From positions 1,692,204 through 1,756,203 of the forward strand of contig JAQFVV010006352.1 of the NCBI GenBank assembly GCA_028023455.1: a stretch of DNA of 64,000 nucleotides, read 5' to 3'. Within the stretch, counting starts at the first letter, position 1; each line of letters opens with the position of its first letter. The stretch comes from Epiperipatus broadwayi (Eukaryota; Onychophora; Udeonychophora; Euonychophora; Peripatidae). The notes beneath the pieces are model-generated. The model was not told the DNA's origin. It did not search any database and saw only the letters and a program-made list of their open reading frames with translations. Shown in pieces: positions 39,010-52,500 of this stretch. The translations under genes and the position numbers were made by a program.

Positions 39010-42000
39010 TATTGATAATTGTATGATCGATTAGATCTTATAGTACAATTTAAGGCTGAAAATACCTGGTATATAAAAGTGTAATGGATTATTTTAAAAG
39101 GAAACACTTAAATAAAGCTTAATTATATCCTTGCTTTTGGTTGTAAAGGCTGGCCATATAAAATAACACAGCTATAAATAGTAAACAGAGCAATAATTAT
39201 TTTGCCTTAAAATTGAACAAGCAGGGAGAAGAACATTAAGTGATTGAAGAAGAAATAATAAACATTTTTTTTAGCTTTAATATGAACGGTTTCAAGAAAA
39301 TTTGATGAAGAAATACAGTAAATATAGTTTGGAATATTTTTTTTTACTAATTTATTTTTAAAATATAAAATGTTATGTGAGATTAGGGAAAACATAAAAC
39401 ATAAATTTAGTAATATTAAAATTTAAATATAATAGCTTGATAAAATTATAGAAATAGTGTTTAAAATAAAGTGTATGGATGTGAATCTTATATCTACAAG
39501 GATCAAATGGATGGTGAAGCCTACGGAACGCGATCGAGGAGATAAAGGTCGTTTGGTAATTTTAATAGTTGTTTATAATGCATAATGTATTTTTTTTAGA
39601 TCATCTATTGACCTAAGAATGAAGTGTGAAAGTTTAAATTATATGTACACATTTTATACAACATTTTAAACATATAATGAGATAGGAGTAATTCGGAATA
39701 TGCATGCAATAATTTATTTAAAGTATATTAATCCTATAATTTAATAGAACAATTGTGTGATTCTTTTGAACTTTCATGTGATAAAGTATTCAGATATTTA
39801 AATAGTTTGTATATGATTAAATATACGGAGGAAAGTAGTAAAAAGATTTTCTTATAGAACAGTGGAATAGTTTTAAAATAAATGAATTTTATTATTGTTA
39901 GTAATGCAGATATGTATTTGTTGATGTACAGTATAGAAAAAATCTTGAGAAATAAGATCGGATAGTGACTTGGAAGTACTAGTGGAGAGGAAACCAAGAT
40001 GATGTTTTTTTAAGAAATAGGAAAAATAAAGGATTTGGATCATATTTAGTTTTGTGTGATTTCAGTATAGTTAACTAAGCCCTATAACTGAACACATATG
40101 GTTTGGACAGTGTTTTGCATATCTTTAAACTTTTTGATGTTATAATAAAGCTGAAGAAATAGCTTTAACATCGCTCCTATAATAGAGGTTGGTAGACAAG
40201 TAAAGGTCACTCCTCTATAGTGTCTTTTAATTCACTGTGCCATGATTGTCAAGGTATATGACGAGTAATATTCTAGTTGTATTTTGATCCTATGCATCTA
40301 TCTTCGCTATCCTTATTTTGTGAATCTGCATCGGTCAGAAAGATATTTTCAAAGAAATAATGAATAAAATAGAACTGAAGATATGTTATCGTTTGTGTAA
40401 GAATAGTTTATTTGCTTGAATGTATAGAATTGTGTAACTTTAAAATTGAAAGTCCAAAATATCATAAAGAGAGAAAGAATCATATAATACATTGTAAAAT
40501 TAATACAGAAATGAATATAAGATTTTGAAAAGAAATCTAAACCAAGTATTTTAAAAGTGATAATAAAATTTGAATGAATTTTTTTTTTAAATAATATTTA
40601 GAAAATAAGTATTGCATATTTATTAAGAAAATAGTTCAATAAGGTATAATAAACATATACTTGTACATGGTATATTAATAGTTATAATTATATCATCCGA
40701 AGTAAGGCTTGAATGAGAATATTAGGATTAATAAACATCGGATAATGAACAATAATAACCTAATACCGAATGTAGAACAATGTTTTGACTTTGTAAGATT
40801 CCATACAACCAATATAAAACTAAAATTTGTTATTTTGTAGAATTTTACTACGAATGTAAATTTTGTAAAAAAAAATATATATATATAATTTTAATAATAT
40901 TAGAGATGCAAAGCATTAGTGATAATCATATAAGAAATGCATTTTGTAATAAGCTAACCATAATAATAAATCAAGTAATAATACTGTATTTTCTTAAGTG
41001 TTAAAAAATAAGATTTAACTAGGAAAAGTAAATAATATTTTGATTTCATTTTATAAACTAATAAACTAAGTTGAGATATGAAAGTAAGGGATATCCAATG
41101 TACATAGTGTAAAAATATTGTTAATTTATTTATGTTGTTAATAAACTTTGTTTTAAATTTGTTTTAAAGTTTTGTGTCCGAGTTGTTATTTCTCCACATG
41201 GATGCATGAAATCACGATACATTTATAATTGAAACAGACACATAAGTTATGCACAAAAGGTAAACATAAAAGTGTTATAATAATTTTGAGAATTTATTGG
41301 TATGTTAAACTTAAAAAGATCATAATTTTATATTATTTATTGGTCATAAGTCGCTTGCCACCATATTACATTAAATTATATGCTAATGTTGCCACACGTA
41401 TTCTGTTGTCAGATTATTAAAAATACTACCACGTATGTATTTATTTATTTCATTTAGGAAGAAAGAAAATTATATTATATTATTATTGTTATTATTATTT
41501 TTATTATTATTAGTTGCTGTGTAGTAGATTATGACATAAAATTCCCTTTTCATATTTTACTACCGTAATTTTAAATCAGCTAGAATACAATTTATGAACC
41601 TGAGATTTTATTTTATTTATTTTGCTTCATTTTATTTAATTAAGCTAGATTCTTGTTATAAAGAAGATTAAGATATGATTATTATTTTTAATCGTAGTGA
41701 ATAGAGCTCAGAAAGTCGTAAGAATACTATGAGTTAGTTATCTGGTATAGTAAAAAGGGGAGATAGTGTTCTTATGCCATTGAGGTAGTATCGTGTGGAT
41801 AATGGCTCAATGTAGTCTATCTCGTTCCCTGTATTGTCACTCCAGGTCTCATGAAATAGTAAATATTTGTTAATTCATTTTAAAATTGAACCGTATTTGT
41901 ATTTTAAAATTAGAGCTAGTAATCATTTTAATTAATGCTGAATATTTCATTTATTTATTTGTTAACTGAGCTAGAACCCGTAATATTTGTAATAAACAGT

Positions 42001-42325
42001 ATATTTTTGGGGTGAGAACGCGCGGGGGGAGGTTAGAATATATATATATATATATATATTAATGGTAATTGCAAAATATTACATATCATAATTGTAAATT
42101 ATTTTGACAAAAAATAATTCTGCATATAAGGCAGCTAATAATCAACTTTGTGTGATCAAAGGTTACTAAATATAAGTTTAAAGCATTATTCATTTGCTCA
42201 AATTTAAATCAATAACCTCATAATTTATTTATGATAATGACAGCCATTAAAAATATATATTTAGTTTTGGCAAAAAAATAATCATTCGCATTATTAAACT
42301 TCATCGACTTACTATACTGTATATT
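39010..42325. other. Region with polyadenylation-like signals, no recognised gene
   Basis: Composition is slightly richer than the flanks. AATAAA at 41140-41145 is followed by TTTTGTGTCC, and AATAAA at 41991-41996 is followed by TTTTTGGGGTGAG, both plausible 3'-end or LTR-type signals. No protein-like frame accompanies them. It could be decayed LTR sequence or a non-coding transcript. Confidence 0.35.
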
Positions 42326-42329
42326 ATAT

Positions 42330-44246
42330 TTGTTTTTGAAAATTTTATTAATTTCGCTGCATTTATTTGCAAAAAATTTTTATAAAAAAAATTGGCAGCC
42401 GATTCTCATGGCATATTTACTGAGAGATTCCCAAAATGTCCCACAAAATACAGATATTCGCTCTTTTCTAGACTCTTGGACAAATGAATATGAATTTGTA
42501 CAGCAAAAAGATCGTGCTGTGTGTGCATTATGCTCGGAAAGTATTATGTGTCATATCTCAAGTGTACAAAGACATTATCAAACTAAACTGGTGTTCATGA
42601 AAAAAGTGAAGCTATAAAAAGAACTGTTTCTGCCTTTAAGAAACAAACTACTTATTTTAGTCAAATAATTGGAACCCAAAATAAAGCCACCGAATGTAGT
42701 TATACAATTACTCATTGTGTGGCTTAGAAAGGTAAATCTTTCACAGATGGACAATTCATCAAAGAAACGTTTTTGAAAAGTGCTGAAATCTTATTCAGTG
42801 ATCTACCAAATAAACAAACGATACTGTCTGGAATTCGAGAAATACCAGCTTCTGCAAGATCAATTCAAAGAAGAATAATTGACATGGTGGAATATGTAAC
42901 AACAAAACAGAAAAACAGTTTAAAACAAACTATTGCATTCAGTGTCGCTGTTGATGAAAGCACTGATGTAAATGATGTGGCCGCTCCTAGCAATAGTTGC
43001 ACGATATTGTAACAACAATGATATATATGTAACATTGTGTTGCTTGATTGCTCTTACTGGTACAACAAAGGGACATAATATTTTCACTGCATTTTTCAAT
43101 TATTTTAAAAATCAGAAAATTAATATAAATAAAATATTTAGTGTTACTACTGATGCCAGCCGTAGTCGAAAGGAAAAGGGATTTGTTAAACTTCTTGAAA
43201 ATCATATTAAACATCAAATATTGAGTTTCCTCAGCATAATACACCAGAAAAATTTAGTTGCAAAAATCTCATCACAATGTTTGAATTCTATAATGGACAC
43301 TATCATTAAAATAATTAATTTCATAGTTTCTCATTCTTAATTAACACATAGGCAATTTAAATCCCTTTTGCAAGAAATGAATAGTGCATATATAAACCTC
43401 CCTCTATGCAGCAATGTTCTTTGGATTAGTAGAGGTAATGTTTTGAACAGGTTTGTATCATGTCTGAAAGCAATCAAGATGTTTCTTGATGAAAAAAAAC
43501 AACATGATCCGGAAATAAATGATGAAGACTGTTTATGGAAATTGATGTTTTTGACTGATATAATGCAACACCTGAATGAATTAAACTTGCATTTGCAAGG
43601 GAAGGGTCAAACAGTACTAGAACTTTTTGAATATTGGAAAGGATTTGCATCAAAATTAGATATATTTTGCCATGATATTACCACTAACACCTACAATTAC
43701 TTTCCAAATGTAAAGGCCCATGAAAATCAATTTAACGTTAATAAAGATGAACTTCAAAAATAAGTTGAAACTCTCAGAGAATAATTTTCCAAACGATGTG
43801 AAGACTTCTAAATACATACACCCATATTTTTTCCTCATCAAACCTGATTTAATTGATTTAAAGAGGACTCCATTTGATTTATCTATTTTTGAGTGAATGG
43901 ATATTGATAGTTTTGAAATAGAATTAAGAAAACTCTTGAAGGGAACTATCTAGAAATGTCAGCTGTCATTCTCAATTGTTGGATATCATTACCTGAAAGA
44001 TTTAATTATTTGAAAAAAAAAACTGCTTGTGCTCTGCTTTCTGCATTTGGTTCAACTTACTTTTGTGAACAAATTTTCTCACATCTGAAAAATATTTTGA
44101 ATTCACAAAGAAGTTGCCTAACACCTGAACATTCAGAAGCATGTATGAAGCTAAAAGTGACCAATTACATACCTGACATTGAGCAATTGAGCAAAGAGGT
44201 ACAAGGGCAAAGGTTCACATTAATTTATTTTAATAATAAAAAATAG
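42330..44246 (+). pseudogene. hAT transposase (ZBED5/GTF2IRD2-like), broken
   Basis: Five plus-strand frames together give the order of a hAT transposase. 42330-42617: BED-type zinc finger (CALCSESIMC with SSVQRHY). 42773-43012: SARSIQRRI and VDESTDV with the first catalytic Asp. 42972-43340: a YCNNNDIYVTLCCLIALTGT block, TTDAS with part of the second catalytic region, and HQILSFLSIIHQ. 43368-43763: helical insertion region (LPLCSNVLWISRGNVLNRF). 43956-44246: C-terminal hATC dimerisation domain (FGSTYFCEQIFSHLKN). At least four frame changes plus stops separate them, so the enzyme is dead. Intact relatives cut at terminal inverted repeats and leave 8 bp duplications. The 5' terminus is not identified; a 3' terminal repeat may be the one at 45081-45096. 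Confidence 0.88.
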
Positions 44247-44463
44247 CTAATCATATTAGAATTTATCATATTTTTTTCTTATTTAAATTATATATTTTGT
44301 ATAGGTAAAAAGTTGTAATTTATAATTTGTAATATAATTTTTGATAAACATGTTAAAAATTATAAATTTAAAAAAGGTGCTTTTCACATGATTCTAAGTA
44401 TTTGAAAATACTGAATGATCAATAATATAAGATCCAATTATAATAGACTTTAAAAGTATATAT

Positions 44464-44936
44464 CAGGGATGGCCAACTTTGTGTTCGTAAGATCTACTTT
44501 TTATTTTAAAAATGTGTTGCGATCGACTTATTGTCACAGACGATCGACTTGTTGTCATAAGCATAATCTAAGTGGAGGGAGGTGTGAAATACATACTATA
44601 TCTACGTAGTAAAAAATAATTATTTAACGGGCCAAAACCTCATGTCCGGGGAATTAAGGCAACATGAGTAATTATTATTAATATTTATTAATTCAAATTA
44701 GCTACATTAAGTCAATATTAAAAATATTTTCAATAATGATACGACTTAATAGACTTCACCTATCTAAAATTGAAAAAAAAAAATTAGAACAAAAACAAAG
44801 ATAACAAAACTTGAAAATCTTGACTTAATTTCTTTCACTCGTTACCTAACAGTTCTTGCCAGATTGGTCTCTCGATCGACAAAAATTGGTTTTGTGATCG
44901 ACTGGTGGATCACGATCGACTTGTTGGCCATCCCTG
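44464..44936. mobile_element. Non-autonomous hAT element with 8 bp target duplication
   Basis: The ends CAGGGATGGCCAAC (44464-44477) and GTTGGCCATCCCTG (44923-44936) are perfect 14 bp inverted repeats of hAT type. They are flanked by identical 8 bp GTATATAT duplications (44456-44463 and 44937-44944). The 473 bp interior has no frame but repeats GATCGACTTGTTG-like subterminal motifs on both sides, probably transposase binding sites. It appears to have inserted beside or within the older hAT copy. Confidence 0.92.
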
Positions 44937-45080
44937 GTATATATTATATAGTAATATATATATAACTTTGAAGCCCATTATAGCTGAACCAATTTTGATA
45001 ATATAATATAATAAGATTGGCAAAATCATGTCGGCACCCGAATAACATTTGAACATAGGTTTGGCACCATACTACTAAAA

Positions 45081-45096
45081 GGTTGTTGACCCCTAG
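45081..45096. mobile_element. hAT terminal inverted repeat (one end)
   Basis: GGTTGTTGACCCCTAG is the complement of a CTAGGGGTCAACAACC end, close to the CAGGGGTC..CAACC termini of Charlie-type hATs, with typical subterminal sequence (TTTGGCACCATAC) beside it. It may be the right end of the broken transposase element, with 44464-44936 nested inside. No left partner was found. Confidence 0.5.
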
Positions 45097-45099
45097 TCT

Positions 45100-46525
45100 A
45101 AATCATTCTTGCTTTCTAAATTATTATATTGAAATTATAATATGTTTAATTTTTATTAATGTGATAGATTAAGTTCACATCCATCATATTGAAGATATGG
45201 GATCTCCCTGTTATATAATATAATTATAATACAGGAAAGACCATTTATAATAGAAACAATTAATCAAGTAAACTGAAAACATTTAACTACAATATTAGTA
45301 TCAACAAACAAACAAAAAATTAGATATAAGTGTAAGGTGTACAAATGTTGGGAATAAATATGTATCAGGTAAAATCTTATTCTTTCCCTTGCTGATGATT
45401 GGATTTGTAAGGAAGAAAGTTCTCATCCTAAACTATATTTTATTTAATTTACAACAATGATAATAAAATTTATTCCCTTAGGTTGCATATTAACACTTAT
45501 TTTCCTTCCTTGTATTCATATTAAAGGAAAAATAAAATATATAACCAAATAAAATTAATGACATCGACCTAAATGTAGTTTTAAAGTTCATAAGAAAAAT
45601 GTCTAGTGAATAATTATAACAATCCTCATTAATCCATTCCAGGTATAGATGATAAAATGTGAGTGTTCTAGAACATCCATTAAATGACTTATAATTTCCT
45701 TCATTAGAACTTCTGCTTTGGAATGTAGAATTGTTTGATCCATTTATTAATAATAAATATGATGTTTTGCAGCATGGATGTTAAGTGCTAGGTCAATTTC
45801 ATCCCAGTTTTGACAATCTTAGCTTCATGAGTGATGACTTTCTTTCCCCGATGTGATTTTGCAATTAGCAATGCATGGTCATCTGTATTATTATTTATAT
45901 ATTTGTACTAAAATATCTTGAATGAATTAAGAGCAATATTTTTTTTTAATATTAGATATCCTTAATTAAAGATAATTTGATCTATGATTTAGATTTAGAA
46001 ACACTTATGGAAATTTGAATAATTCGAATTTAATTTTGGATATTTTATTTTTGAATTTCTCAGTTGGCTAGTTTTGACTCCATATGCTTTTTATTTATTT
46101 CTTGAATATCCAAATTGTTAATTCTATTACTATTTTGCCTCAATGGCAGCTGGTATTTTTATTCAAACTGCAAGTTCGAATTCTCTGCTTAAATTTATGC
46201 AGATTATTCAGCTGATGAGAAAATTTTATCTGAATTCGGAGAAGCTCGTTAGTTTTTTTATATATATTTTCCTATTATTATAATGAGGATATTCTCTATT
46301 AAAGGTAATTTTTGATGCCTTTGAATACCAAGTTTATGATTTTGATTTAGGTCCATTGTTGAAATCATTACTAGTGATTGTTATATATAGATGACATGTT
46401 AATAACAATAAATTTTTTTATTTGTTATGTCTTTCTTTTAAAATAATCTTTCATTTTTTTGCATGAGTTTACTCTATCTGATTATATTCTACTTCACAAT
46501 TAATGAGATTATTTTAATAAAGGTT
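45100..46525. other. AT-rich spacer, nothing recognised
   Basis: No protein-like frame, RNA gene or clear repeat is visible. Confidence 0.5.
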
Positions 46526-46531
46526 AGTTGT

Positions 46532-47945
46532 CGCGTTGGTACTTGGGTATTAGTCCTGCAACCTAGAAAAGATAGGACGACATTTTCCATACACGATAAA
46601 GGCATAATGTTGCGAACATTAAATAAACCCTTAGCGATTTGAGTTTTTTCCCTCGTCAAAAAATATGTTTTTGAACGTGACAAAACGTACTTTGAAACGT
46701 GTCAACCGAAACTATTATATAGGTGCTATTTTGGACATTTTGGTATTTTTTTTCTGATTCAAAAGTTTGTTGTTTGTACATTTTAAACTTACCATTTGAT
46801 ATTATTGTGAATTTGGTTTAACATTTTTAATTTCAACTGCATTATTTACTTCTGTGTTTTTTTTTCCAACTTCAACTTGGTTATTGACTGACTTCTGCAT
46901 TTTTGAATCTTTGAATTAAAAGTTTATTATTTAATTGTAATTGAATGAAGACATTGACTTTGTTATTTGTTTATTCCAAAAATTAGACTGCCTGGCAGAA
47001 TTCCATTTAGAGCATGTACTGGGTAATCACTTGTTCCACAAATCTTTCGGAGAAGGAGGAATGACAGTGCTATTTACAATCGCCATTTTGTATGCAAGAA
47101 TCGTCTGTATAAGTGTATATTTCATATAATATATATATTTTTTTTACTTTTATAAAAATATATTTATGTTGGCTTTTTTTTTTTTTTACAGACCACATAT
47201 TTTTTTTTTTTTTAAATTGATCGAATTAAATAAGCATCAAAAGTTAGTTTGTGTCCGTGTACAAATTGTAAAAGTACGTGTATATCTCATATAATATTTT
47301 TTTTTGTTTTTGTAAAACTGTATTGAGTATTATTTCTGCAACTACGTAAAGATAGAATGACTTATTTGTTTATTCGAAAAATTAGATTACCTGGCAGTAT
47401 TCCATTTAGAGCATGTACTAGTCAATCACTTGTTCGACACTTTTTCGGAGGAGGAAGGACAGTGTGTGTGTGTGTGTGTGGGGGGGGTTACTACTGACCA
47501 TAGCCATTTTGTATGCAAGAATCGTCTGCGTAAGTATATATTTCACAGAATATATTTACTTTTATAAAAATATTTATTAGTGTTGGCTTCTTTTTTTCTC
47601 TTGTAACAGGGACCACATATTTTTTTTTGTTGAAATTGATCAAATTAAGTAAGTGTCAAAAGTTAGCTTGCGTCCGTGTAGAATTCATAAATACGTGTTT
47701 ATCTCATGTAATATTTTTTATTTTTTTTTGTCTTTGTAAAAATGGACTGAGTATTATTTCTGCAACCAAGGAAAAATAGGATGACTTTTCACATTCGTAT
47801 CAAAGCATTGCTAACTTTCTAATGTTTTTCTAATGTTTGATGTTGCCGAAATAACAACATTAAAAAGTTAGCAGTGTATTGATACAATGTGAAAAGTCCT
47901 CCTATCTTTCCTTGGTTGCAGGAATAATACCCAAGTACCGTCGCG
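46532..47945. mobile_element. TIR element with ~400 bp internal tandem duplication
   Basis: The left end (CGCGTTGGTACTTGGGTATTA, then CCTGCAACC and GATAGGA) is complementary to the right end (GGTTGCAGGAATAATACCC, ending GTACCGTCGCG), giving terminal inverted repeats of at least 50 bases. Inside, 46960-47358 and 47359-47788 are tandem copies of a ~400-430 base unit (ATTCCATTTAGAGCATGTACT, TTTTGTATGCAAGAATCGTC, AAAAGTTAG.TTG.GTCCGTG, CTGCAAC...GATAG). The right end also forms a hairpin of ~78-base arms (47748-47830 with 47862-47938). No transposase is encoded. Class unknown. Confidence 0.65.
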
Positions 47946-48234
47946 TTTTATACTTTAAATCAAATACGCATTTATCATATGATTAATTTAGGGATTTAAA
48001 TATATATAACAACTAATTGTTTATCAATTATAGTGCTTCATTTTTATTAATATAGTGTTTAATAAAGAATGTTATTATATTGGGTCTTGGATTTGAATTG
48101 TGCCAAAGGTGGTCTAAATGATACTGGAGGGATGTAAACCCCACATCTTACAATATTTACATTTATTAACATTTAAAAATAATATATTCTTATTTATCCA
48201 TTGTGCTGTTTTTATCAAATCCTCATTAGATTAT

Positions 48235-50150
48235 ATGAAATTGCTGAAGTAACCTAAACATTATCATCAGCAAAACAAAAATGTTGTAATGAAAAGAAAA
48301 ATGTCAGCAAATCATTAATGCAAATAATAAACAACAACTCAAGACTGGATTATTTCAGAATTATTCAAAATATTTTTGATTTTAACAAATGGAATTCTAT
48401 TGCTGAAATGAGATTTAATTCACACCAAAATAATTTAATTAATAATAAATCATGAGGAACACCATCAAATGTTTTTGTAAATTCAAATATATACCATCAT
48501 CATGAATCTTTAGGGAAATAATACACTTAAAGTCTTGTGACTTGATTATAGATTGAGTGATAATTAAATCATGACTATATAATACAGCTAATTCGGTAGA
48601 TTTTCCTGGCCAAAACCAAATTGTTTATTTGAAAACAAATTATATTTATGGAAAAATAATTAATAGATATTTTCAAAATTTGGGATGATGATGAAATAGA
48701 AATTGGCGTATAGATTTCCAAACATTTCTTTTTTCTATTTTTATAAGTACGTGTAACAATAGAGGATTTTAAGCAATCTGGAAATATAATTGTAATATAT
48801 AGAAAAATTAAGCACAAAAGACAATACTGGTAATAGAATGGAAAATATATTTAATTAATATTTTGACAAAAATGGCACCCAATCAAACACATTTTTTTAT
48901 GGCTTATTTTATACAGAGTTTTCAAAATTTCAATTTTTTTCAATTTCTTTAAAAACAAAAGAATTCTTCATAGATTTCTCATAATCAAAAAGGTAGTACA
49001 ATCTATACTTGTTAGTAAAATTATTCATTAATAATTCCACAATATGTACAAAATGGTCATTGAAATGATCAGCTATTAGTTTTGAATTATTCAAAATATC
49101 AGCAGATATTTAATTAATTCTTAATCTAAAAAAATTTAAAAATCTTTTTTTAAAATTAAATTTTTTAATACCAGTCCTAAATTAAAATTGGTTGATTTTA
49201 AAGAATCAATTTGAACAGCATGGGAAAACATTCCAATTTTAATTTTATCTGTTTTATTTCTTTATCAAGAATTTATTTTTGAAAAATCTTATACAATTTG
49301 TTCTTTCTGCTTACTTTTGTTATTAATTGATCGATTATCCAATCATTTGTTTAAAAAAAAGATATATTTTGTAAAAAAACAACTTTCAACAAAATTTGTA
49401 AAGTTAGCAACAAACAATGAAAAGGTATAAGTTACATTAATCATCTCAATCATTAGATTCCAGTAATGTAGAGTAATTAGGAAATGCAAACATTCATGAG
49501 ATAATACTCTAGAATACATTCCTAATTAAAATTAACAATGATTTATCTGTAGTCCAAAAACACACCATTCGAATATTGACATTTTCAAAGAAATATTTTC
49601 AGGAAATTTAGCAAAGATACGATCAACAAGTTTTTCTGCAAGTAACTATGTTTAAATTACCAATAATAATAGAGAACTTATTATTTAATCTATTAATTTG
49701 TAAGTTCATTATTAAAAATATCAACTGACTTATAAAAAACAAGTGTTAATTTATCAGATCTAAAATAAAGTGTAAAATAATACATTCAGAATAATCAAGA
49801 TATACCTCAATAAAAGTCATATAAAGATCTGATTTATAATAAATTAAAACTCCATCTCATAATCTCATATTTTATCTAGATTTAATAACTCATATATTAT
49901 CAGCTAATTTATAGAATTCTTTTTCATATTCATTAATTCAGATTTCAGACTAAATTATTATATCAAATGAATAAACAAGTGAGTGAAAGTGCACCGATAA
50001 CTGTCAAGGGTGTTTTCTACATAATGCATATTTATATAAAGAATGTTAAAATTAAAATTTTCAATACCTAATTTATTGTCTATTGTTAATAATGAATCTT
50101 AATAGCCCTATCTTCAGTATCTTTATCACAGTTAGTGAAGACAAACGGTT
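48235..50150 (-). pseudogene. CR1/Jockey-like LINE relic (endonuclease and RT)
   Basis: The minus strand, in several frames, gives the expected order of a non-LTR ORF2. Near 50050: IENFNFNILYINM, endonuclease start. Near 49670: FSIIIGNLNI, matching the GDFN endonuclease motif. Near 48780-48650: FPDCLKSSIVTRTYKNR then YTPISISSSSQILKISINYF, RT domain NYRPISLL.S..KI.E. Near 48605-48560: NKQFGFGQGKSTELAVLYS-like. Near 48455: VFLMIYY...LNYFGVN. Near 48280: HFCFADDNV, the FADD catalytic motif. Frames are broken by many stops. The order and spacing are convincing; the clade is inferred from motif style. Confidence 0.78.
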
Positions 50151-50169
50151 TCTCAAAATGCCTTATGAA

Positions 50170-51780
50170 ATGAAATCTTCCATAAAAAATAAATAATTAT
50201 AATGAGTTACTATGGGGAAAAATAATTAATTAATTTAAATTTTAAAAAATGATTAAAAAATAAAGCTTAACAGATATTTTATCAAAGCAAAAGACCTCCT
50301 GGGAAATAATCAGAAAACATTGGAATCAGCTTGTTTGTGCAGCCAACTACTTTTTAGATATTCCACTATTTTTTAAATCATGAAATTCTTGTATATTTTA
50401 TTCTGATATTTTAGTCTCAAAATTTTTTTTAAATCATCAGAATAATTAAACAATGTGGTGACATTATGTACTTTGCAAGATTATATTGGGGCAACTTTTC
50501 GAATGACTAAAACCTTGATTTTTAATGTTTATTAAAATTTATGATTATTTTTGCACCATATTTGTGTAATAATTATTAAAAATCAAAATATACAGAATTG
50601 CACATTAATTTTTATGTATATGTTTTTAATTTTAAAAATAGAAAATAAGCTCTAGCATAACATTAACAAAGAAAATTACAGAGTTTCAATAAATACATCT
50701 TTTGTAACTGTTTGCTAATATGTTATTATCAACACTTTTTTATTATAATTTATTGAAATATTGTAATAATTACAAAAAATGTAATATTTTATAGTAATAA
50801 TTTGATAGATTTATCAGATATTAACATTTATTTGTTCAAATTTTAAATATAAATCTTAATAAAAAGATTTAATTGATTTTATGAATTCAATCTGCTTTTT
50901 CTGACTGATAAATGATGAAAACATTCTGTGATTTTTATTACAATATTATTTCTTCGATATTTGTGAACTTCAAATATGATTTTTTAGAATTTATTTTGTT
51001 TGTAAATAGTTTAATATTAAAATCAGATATTGAAAGCTAAAAAACTCTCATCAGGGATAATATTTAAATATGTCAAAGTGCCACAGGATTAAATTAAAAA
51101 AAGTGGTAATTAATAAGTAAATATTTAACTTAGCATGTTACTAAAAAAATGTTAACCTGTGAATTAACTATAATTTTAGAAAGAATTTTTCCATTATAGA
51201 TTACTATTTTGCTTTTTATGTAGCTGCCTGAATTATTCCTGAATGATGATTTGTTGAATTAAACTAAAGCATGAAGAAAAGAAAAAAAAAGTAACCACTA
51301 TGCACTTTTTAAAAAAGAAAAAGAAATTAACACAATGAAGTCTTTAAAATTTATTTTTATACATTAAGTTCAATTATTATTTTTTTTTAAATTTTTATAA
51401 TTTTTAACCACTGTTGACTTTTTGTAAATCATAAATTTCTTTATTTTGCATAATTGTAGTGAAATTACATAAAGTGTAGATAAAAAAATTAATGCAAAGT
51501 TAATTACTATAGTCTTATTAATGTGTGCAAATGATTATAACTTATTTTCTTTTTTTTGCCAATCTTTGTTTATGATAAAACTGACTTTTATTCAAGTTAG
51601 TTGCAAATAGAGATTATTAATTTAAAATTAAAAAAGTAAATACTATTTTAAACTTATGTTTAGTAACTATTAATCTTGTAAAATTGATTAGTGGGTGCAT
51701 TTTTTCAAAATATGTTAGCATTATGATGATGTTCATAACATTTTTAATATATATATATATATATATATATTACAACTAAA
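50170..51780. other. AT-rich spacer, nothing recognised
   Basis: No gene-like frame or clear repeat is seen apart from a TA run at 51750-51770. Confidence 0.5.
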
Positions 51781-52350
51781 TATAAATACAATTTGGATAT
51801 GTCATAAATAAAACCACTGAATGTTTTGAAAAGTCACTGGATGAAAATTAAATAAAATGAATAAATTATATTTTAATATTATATCCAAAAAACTCTACTA
51901 TAAACTTTTAGTTTGAATGCAGCATATTTTTCAAAAGTAGTTTTAATGAAGTCACTATCCTATGATGTTATCGATTTAACAAAATGGCCGCTATTTTATA
52001 ACTACCATCTCAACTTTTCATTTTTTTTTAAAGGTTGTAGTAGAGAATAATTGGTTCTAAATAAAAATAGAAATAAATAAACAAGGTAGTATGATAAAAA
52101 AAGTAAAAATAGGATTATTATTTGATGAACATTTTATTCTAGCTGTTCTAAAATTTTGAATTTAGTATGCATGTAATAAGTTAAAAGTATTTAATTTAAT
52201 ATTATTTGTAAATATTTGCTGTTGTAAAATTTTAAGAAATTTGATTTTCAAAAGCATATACATGTAAAAAATGCTTTCAAATTTTAATTAAAACTTAGCA
52301 CCATAAAATTTGTAAAGCCCCCCCCCCCAAAAAAAAAAAAAAAAAAAAAA

Positions 52351-52500
52351 AACGGCATAAGAAGTTAGTGCGCCAGTCCTGCGATGCAGACGCTTTAATA
52401 ACTGCACAAATACCGTGCAGGATTTCCTTTTTAACAATTGCAATTTATCAAACAAAGAAATGATATATACACATATATGAAACATACACAAGGCTTATTT
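52351..52500 (-). repeat. tRNA-derived SINE copy, minus strand
   Basis: The minus strand reads GATAAATTGCAATTGTTAA then a tRNA-like body (TGCACGGTATTTGTGCAGTTATTAAAGCG, with a possible anticodon arm CTGCATCGCAG, TCG). It abuts a C10A20-type tract at 52318-52351. An Arg-type tRNA origin is possible. Confidence 0.55.

Noticed and set aside
52288-52491. 67-codon minus-strand frame with poly-Phe
   Set aside because: It reads through the C10A20-type tract and the SINE copy. Not a gene.
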